From NCBI GenBank assembly GCA_001692895.1, contig KV748195.1:2356001-2420000 (forward strand): a DNA stretch of 64,000 bases, written 5' to 3'. The translations under genes and the position numbers were made by a program. This DNA comes from Cenococcum geophilum 1.58 (Eukaryota > Ascomycota > Dothideomycetes > Gloniales > Gloniaceae). A model generated the notes under the pieces. The model ran no database searches and was not told the DNA's origin. It was given only the letters and a program-made list of their open reading frames with translations. Positions 58,140-64,000 of the stretch are shown piece by piece. How positions within the stretch are numbered: position 1 is the first letter of the stretch; the number at the start of each line of letters is the position of its first letter.

Positions 58140-60950
58140 TTTAGTCGGCATAAGGCGGCTTTTAATAGGCTAGAGAGTAGGTTACGTGTTTTACGGAAAT
58201 ATAAAGCCTATATAGGATGGTAGGGTATAGGGGCCTAATGGAAGATTGGGTTATTTACTTTCCTAGGTTTATTTAGCCCAGGTGACTCGCTTATATGCGT
58301 TTTAACTAAGGCTACTACCTTGCCTTAGCTGCCCGAATCTTCACTTATGGGTTAGATATTAATAATTTAAAACGTATAACCCGTTATAAAGCTATCTACT
58401 TTACCAATACCTTTGGATCCTTTTATGCTTACTAGAGTATTATCTTTATCCTAGAATATAGCTCCGGATTATCCTTCTCCTGCCTTCTACTATTTAGAAA
58501 TATTACTTTTTAGAGTCTATTAACCTAAGGTTTTAATAACTAGTAATATAGTATAAAGTACTCCTCCGCTATTTTAATAAAATCCCCTTTATAGGCTACG
58601 CACCCCTTTTTTAGCTCTACTAGCTCTTTAGTGTTTATATAATTCCACTTTTCAAACCTTAAGATAGGCTTACGCTTTTTATTTAGACCCTTATAATAAA
58701 TATATATTTAGAAAAGCACCTAGAAGAACGACTCTAAATCATACCTAAAGGAATATTTCTTACCTAGAAGCACTCCTATAGCTATAAACGCTCTTATACT
58801 GGTCTTACCCTATACTCCTAAAGGTCCTTCTCGCTTCTCTTTAATCGCAAGATTAAGATTAATTAAGAATAACTTCTAGGAAGGATTATTATCTTCCTTA
58901 TTTATTAAGAGGTTGCCTATTAAAATGTCACGTTAGAGGATGCCAGCCTACGTATATAAAGACTTATATCCTTTAATACTACCCTTTAGCGCAGTAAGTA
59001 TTATAGCCAAAGAGCTTACCTTGTAAAGAGCCTTTTTATAGTCGTAAGTAATAACGCGTTAATATACCTAATTCTATATAATAGGGCGCTTAATCGGAGA
59101 GCTTAAATACAGGCGCTTATTAAGCGGTAACGGAGCGTTAGTATAGCTAGACGACCTCTTTCTATTAGTGCTTCAGCCTTTCCTTACACTGCCTTACACT
59201 CTAGCTACGTTTAGAGGCACTATTAGGCTTTTAGGCTTATAGTTTATCGCTTTAGTAATATCCAGCCCCTTATAGATATTAAAGATGTCATTATCTTGTG
59301 CACCTATATAAATAGTCCCGTGGTAATAGTACCTAGCCATATTAATTACTCCTTTCTCCGCTGCCTTACGCAGCAGTTCGCCTTCTTTTTTACACTCTAG
59401 GTACTGCCACAAGTCTTTAATAACGAGAGGTATCTTAGAGGTGTCACCCTTATAGTACGCTTTTTAGCAAGTTATCGCCCGACTAGTAATATAGGGTACC
59501 CACTTTATAAGTTTGTTAAGGATAAGACACTTAGTCTAATTATTACGCACGACCTTAATATATCATTTGCCGTCTAATGTTAAAATAGTAGGGTTAAACC
59601 CAAGCTGCTCTTTATTTATTAAGAGAAACCTATAAGGCAGTATTGCCAGGGTGTACGGTAGGGAGCAGGCAAGCCGAGCATGAGTCACATAGGGAGTCGA
59701 TGGAAGAGGACGATATGGTAAAGAGTAGGCAATAGCCTCGTACGGAGACGAACCGATGAGGAGGGAAGGGCTGCAAGCCTGAGGTGCTTATAAGGAGGTG
59801 CCAAGGGCTAGCCGAAGGCTAGCCTTGGCGACCCCTAAGAGCCCCTAGGCGATGCAGCCGAGTAAGGGACCAAAAGTACCCTTACAAAACCCTAATATTG
59901 CTAAGGTAAATTATAGTCCGTCTTTATTAATATTAAATAGTAATAATGCGATGCCTCCTACCTAGTTATACTCCTATAGCCGTATAATAGATCTATAAAG
60001 GGTAAAGCCTAAAATAAAGCGATAAATGTCTTAAGCGGCGAAGACTTCTCTTATATATTTTCCCAAATTAAACCATACCTACGAGGCTATATCGGTATTT
60101 AGATTACTCTTTAGCTCTCCTAGTATAAGTATATATAACTAATAGTATTAAGAGCTTTTACTAGCTATTAGATTATTCATAAAACTAATATCTAGCTTTC
60201 GCTTTGCTATATACCCTTATAAGGGCTACTTAGTGTATATAATAAGCATTTATTATATTTTTAGGGCAGACCCACACTCCTCTATAAAGCCTAAAAATAA
60301 TTTAATTAGGTTACTAAACCACACTAGGACATTATCTTACTTTACGCTTTTAGGCCAGTTACGCTAGCCACCCTCGGCGTATAGTAGATTGTCCCCTTTC
60401 TTACATTTCTTAAAAACGGCAGCGCTTGCCTCTTTAAGACCTTCTACTCCCCTAAAGAATACTTTATATAAGCTAGGAATTCCCACATAAAGAGGGCCTA
60501 GCTCCTCCTTTAGAATATAATCTACGTATTCTCTACGTTTGGACGAGTTAGTAAAGCTACTTATATTACGCAGATGCGGTATTTAAATATAAAGTAGTAG
60601 CGGTCGGGGCGGGGGGGTGGATTCTATAATAGTAGCGTATACCTTTTCCTAAATAACCTCGTTAGGTTTAATGCGGAGGATTATATTTAGAAAAGGCAGA
60701 AACCGCTTAATGTTAAAGTTATTAAAACCGACCGCTAAATTAAGTCTTAATAGATTTATAAGAAGGCTTTTATTGCCGCTATTGGATGGCAATAAATAAG
60801 AAGCATAAAGGCCCTATAGAGCTAGTATTAAATTAAGTAAAATATTCTTTAGTTTTATAAGCGTTAGATAGAAACTTATAACAGATATATTAGCAATTAC
60901 CTTTGTTACCTATTTAGTATAATAAGTCTAAAGAGCTAAAGATGTCTAGA
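58140..60950 (-). pseudogene. FunK1-type fungal protein kinase, RIP-dead and interrupted
   Basis: The minus strand reads, in order: FFRGVEGLKEASAAVFKKC near 60,440, GELKSNLN near 60,115, KIYKRSLRR and ILGFTLYRS near 60,010, then after the insertion LINKEQLGFNPTI near 59,600. ECKKEGELLRKAAEKGVINM follows in an open 72-codon stretch (59,412-59,194). The catalytic loop AGILQRDILIGNLLIN is near 58,930 (HRD His changed to Gln or lost), and the metal-binding LINLNLA near 58,850 (Asp to Asn). GPLGVQGKTSIRAF and the C-lobe DLESFFQVLFQIYI follow. This is the FunK1 family, expanded in many fungi and of unknown substrate. Stops are at Gln/Trp codons. Ends are approximate. Confidence 0.85.
59651..59893. 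mobile_element. short unmutated insertion, SINE-like candidate, inside FunK1
   Basis: About 243 bp of normal composition inside the AT-rich kinase remnant, flanked by near-identical 12-bp direct repeats (AGTATTGCCAGG at 59,639; AATATTGCTAAGG at 59,894) that duplicate kinase sequence. It has a strong hairpin at 59,811-59,828 (CCAAGGGCTAGCC/GGCTAGCCTTGG). On the minus strand CGGTTCGTCTCC (59,741-59,752) resembles a tRNA B box. A long target duplication without terminal inverted repeats fits target-primed insertion. No poly-A tail was seen. Confidence 0.55.
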
Positions 60951-63900
60951 TCCTAATAAGCCAAGTTAAATAAATTATAAAAGTTATTTAGTCCTTCTCT
61001 AATAGGTTTTGTTTTAATTATCTCTAATTAAAAGAGATTCGCTATTATAAGTAAACGCGCTAAGAGCTACGTTAAAAGGGCCAATATAGTAGGCGGGTAG
61101 GCAGACAAGGAGAGGAGATTAAAGAGGCTAGTATATAACGGATTATATAATAGCAGATAAGTATAGTAAGGTTAAGTACACGTTGGGCACGCCTTATAAT
61201 GAGGAAATAACTAGGGAGAAAAGTATAAGGAAGAAAGTAAGGTGTAAGTAAACGCGAGGATTAAAGATTGGGTGTAGAAAAGTTAAGCTAACCTAATATA
61301 GCTTAGACTAAGGCTTTATAGTGCTTAATTAAATACTAAGCTATAATAACTTAAAATGCGATGTTTCCGGTCTATAACTAATTAAACTTATCCGTTTTAG
61401 TCTATTCCGTAACGCGTAAGGCTTTAATATAGCGAAGCTCTTATATAGTAAGGCTAAAGGGGCGCCTAAAAACGTTAATAAATAATTACTAATCCTAAAA
61501 TAAGCTAAATCTAACATGCTAAATATAGATACAGTTAACCTCTTTTTATAGCGGCTAATTGATCTATTTCCTAAAAACAGGTTCTAGTTCCTAGAATTAG
61601 ATTTAGTATATATAAACTCCCCCTTTACTAGTATATATTGCAAAGGAAACGTCTTACTTATTCCCTTTAAAATGTAACCCTTACTAGTGTTTATTTTATA
61701 TGGGTAACAAGCATTTATCTCTATTTATTTGCACCAGATATAAAAATCCCCTACAATATACCCCCTAAAATTAGACTAAATCGATAGCAATTCCCTCCTA
61801 AGTCGGTTAGGTTTTAATATATCTTATTAGCTCTAGGGCATTATAGACCTTATTACTTCTTTAAGAGAAGCTAACTGTAATAAGTATTGCAGTAAAGGTC
61901 GTCCTATTGATTATGGCATATAGCTATAAGCTTCGCCATCTTCTGCTTATTGTATTAACGGTATATAAAATTGGTAGATAAAGCAAGCCAATACAATGCC
62001 CATTTACCTTACGGTTTATATTACTTCACTACTTTAAACAAGGGCGGCACTATATTTTGGTTACTAGGTTCCTAAAGGATGCTAGTAATATTAGTGTCTT
62101 AGGAGGGCTTTAAAGCCATCTTCTTTATAAGAGGATATATAGATAAAATATGCTAAATCTTAGAGGGTAGTAGGAGTATAAATACCGCTCCTTACGTTCT
62201 TATAACGCTAAGGCTAAAAAGCAGAAATTCTTAGGTACGACTAAATCGTAATTATATTAAAGCTTGTCTATAACCTAGGCTCTAAGGCATATATTCTTCT
62301 CTAACATATCTTATAGCGCTTAGTATTTATCTAGCGATATATAAACACGCTTCTAAGTGTTGTCCCACAATCGGCCTTAGTACTAGTGCAGTTGTATAAG
62401 GCTAAGTAGGCGGCAAATGCGGTAAAAAAGAGGTCGTGGAGAAGAGGTAATAAGGACTAAGCTTAGTTAGATCTACTAACTTATTACTAATTAAATATAT
62501 AAATGCGGTAAATACTCGCTATAAAGGGCAGGGCTAGTTCTAGCCTAACTCCAATATATAAATTTCCTTTAATAAGCAAGTAATATAATAACTAAAGAGC
62601 GTACTATTTAAGCTAATAAATTTCCTCCTTAATTCTGTAAACTTCTCCATCCTTAGACTAAGCGTATTCTTTTCCTTTTAGATGCCGTGATCTTGTTTCC
62701 AGCCTTTATAACATATTTACCTCCATAATCTAAAGTTTTATTACCACCTCTTTTAAGAGTGTAAATTTCGTTTTAAAACCGCCTAATAGTATCTTCTATT
62801 TCTTCCTAATTACTTCTTAAGTTATTAATCCGATTGTCAACCTTCCCTAAATAACTTGTAATGTAGCGGTCGCTTTTTTTAAGGATACTAACCCTCCCTT
62901 TAAGTTAGCTAAGCCTGTAGCTAAGTTAATTAACTAAGCTACTTAGTCTCTTTATCGCCCCTAATAGAGTAAGCTAGGGGTTAATAAGCTTTATTAGAAG
63001 GAGTTATTAAGCGGACTATATTAAGACGACTTCTTTATCTCGTTAGTGCGGGGTAAATATTTCCTTATAGTTCCTTCTGTATTGGCCTTATCGTTCTCTA
63101 AATTACTTTTATATTCTGGTGCTAACTAGATATTTTACTTATATTAGTAAGCTAATAAACAGATAAAATTACGGGGAAGCAACTATCGCATACCTACCCC
63201 ACTATATTAACGGCCTTATTAGAGCCCTTAGGATTAAAAGTAAGTAGTATATCCTAGCTCCATTAGCGGTATCCTATAAAGGATTTAATATTTAGAGCGC
63301 ACCTTAATCTAATACAATATAGTATCTACTATTATAGCGTGCGAGTCCGAGTCGCTTATTATTAAAGAGATAAGGCAGCTAATAGTTTGAGTGTCTTTAC
63401 AAGAAAGTAAGAAGGGATTTCCTTAAAGAATACTATACTTAATATAAGTCTAGTTAAAGGATATAGAGGCCTTTTATATCCTACTCCTCTCTACTACTTA
63501 GCTAATGGGAGAGTTGATAGTAGGCTCCACTTTAACTATGCCTTAAAAGTTGAGCCGATTTACTAACTTAGGGATACTAGCACAGTATTATAAATGCACT
63601 ACGATATAGCTATAATAGGAGTATAATCCTTCCCTATCCATACCCTACTTTATTATACCCCTATAGAAGGGTTATATTAAACAATAAGGGCTAGGATTAA
63701 CCCCTTTCTTCTAATTATTTTAAGACGGCGATATTAAGGCAGCTAGTTAAGCGTTACTTTATATAGTAATGCCTATCTAGTTACATAACTTTACTTAAGC
63801 CCTATTATATACCTCGACGCAACTTCCTGTCGCCTTAATAGCTAACGACCCTAGCCTAATATTAAGATAAGGTAAATAGGCAACTTAGCTTTTAGACAGC

Positions 63901-64000
63901 CCCAACAGTGCAGTATTTAGAGGCGTTTATATAAAGTTGTAAACTAGAACTGGAAGCTAATAATAACCTCCTAATAACGCCTTACCTAGCAGGAATAGCA
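60951..64000. other. RIP-degraded sequence to window end, not assigned
   Basis: AT-rich with stops in all frames. A few long coherent minus-strand stretches exist, for example one near 62,560-62,640 reading EVYRIKEEIYQLKQYA and one near 62,170-62,210 rich in Arg/Tyr, which suggests a further protein-coding remnant. No motif was recognised. Confidence 0.35.

Overview
The window comes from a filamentous ascomycete (Pezizomycotina) in which repeat-induced point mutation (RIP) is or was active. The evidence is a sharp two-part composition. Long AT-rich blocks hold recognisable transposon and gene remains in which Gln and Trp codons have become stops (CAG/CAA/TGG to TAG/TAA/TGA) and His and Cys have become Tyr. 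Islands of normal composition hold intron-containing genes with short fungal introns (47-64 nt, CTAAC/CTCAC-type branch points). No rRNA, tRNA or CRISPR array was recognised. The genus could not be told.

Layout. 1-5,650: RIP-mutated Ty3/gypsy chromovirus, cut by the window edge. 6,640-8,581: 5' part of a copia element on the minus strand, whose LTR abuts a truncated ankyrin gene. 8,585-12,154: gene island with the ankyrin fragment, a C2H2 zinc-finger gene and a broken HNH-nuclease gene. 12,552-34,536: two copies of one Helentron/Helitron2-type element placed tail to tail around a 1.5 kb unmutated spacer with two small orphan ORFs. The right copy carries two Cryptons inserted head to tail at one attachment core. 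34,537-39,087: gene island with a four-helix membrane glycoprotein, a cysteine-rich secreted protein and two MITEs. 39,088-39,471: two LTRs, the second inserted at the edge of the first. 39,472-64,000: a mostly RIP-mutated block with the remains of host-type regulatory genes (chromodomain protein, protein kinase, DUF7025-AAA+ ATPase, FunK1 kinase), a non-autonomous LTR retrotransposon with an exact 5-bp target duplication, minisatellites and a short unmutated SINE-like insert.

How it fits together. The window is a transposon graveyard surrounding two small gene islands. Nesting gives a relative order: Helentrons first, then Crypton(s) into the right Helentron, with RIP over all of them. Short elements (MITEs, solo LTRs, the 243-bp insert) are largely unmutated, as expected if RIP needs a minimum repeat length. 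The intact-looking genes are the membrane protein, the secreted protein, perhaps the zinc-finger gene, and the two spacer ORFs.

Limits: splice models, element ends and remnant identities come from reading by eye, with no homology search. Large parts of 39.5-42 kb, 45-50 kb and 61-64 kb could not be assigned.
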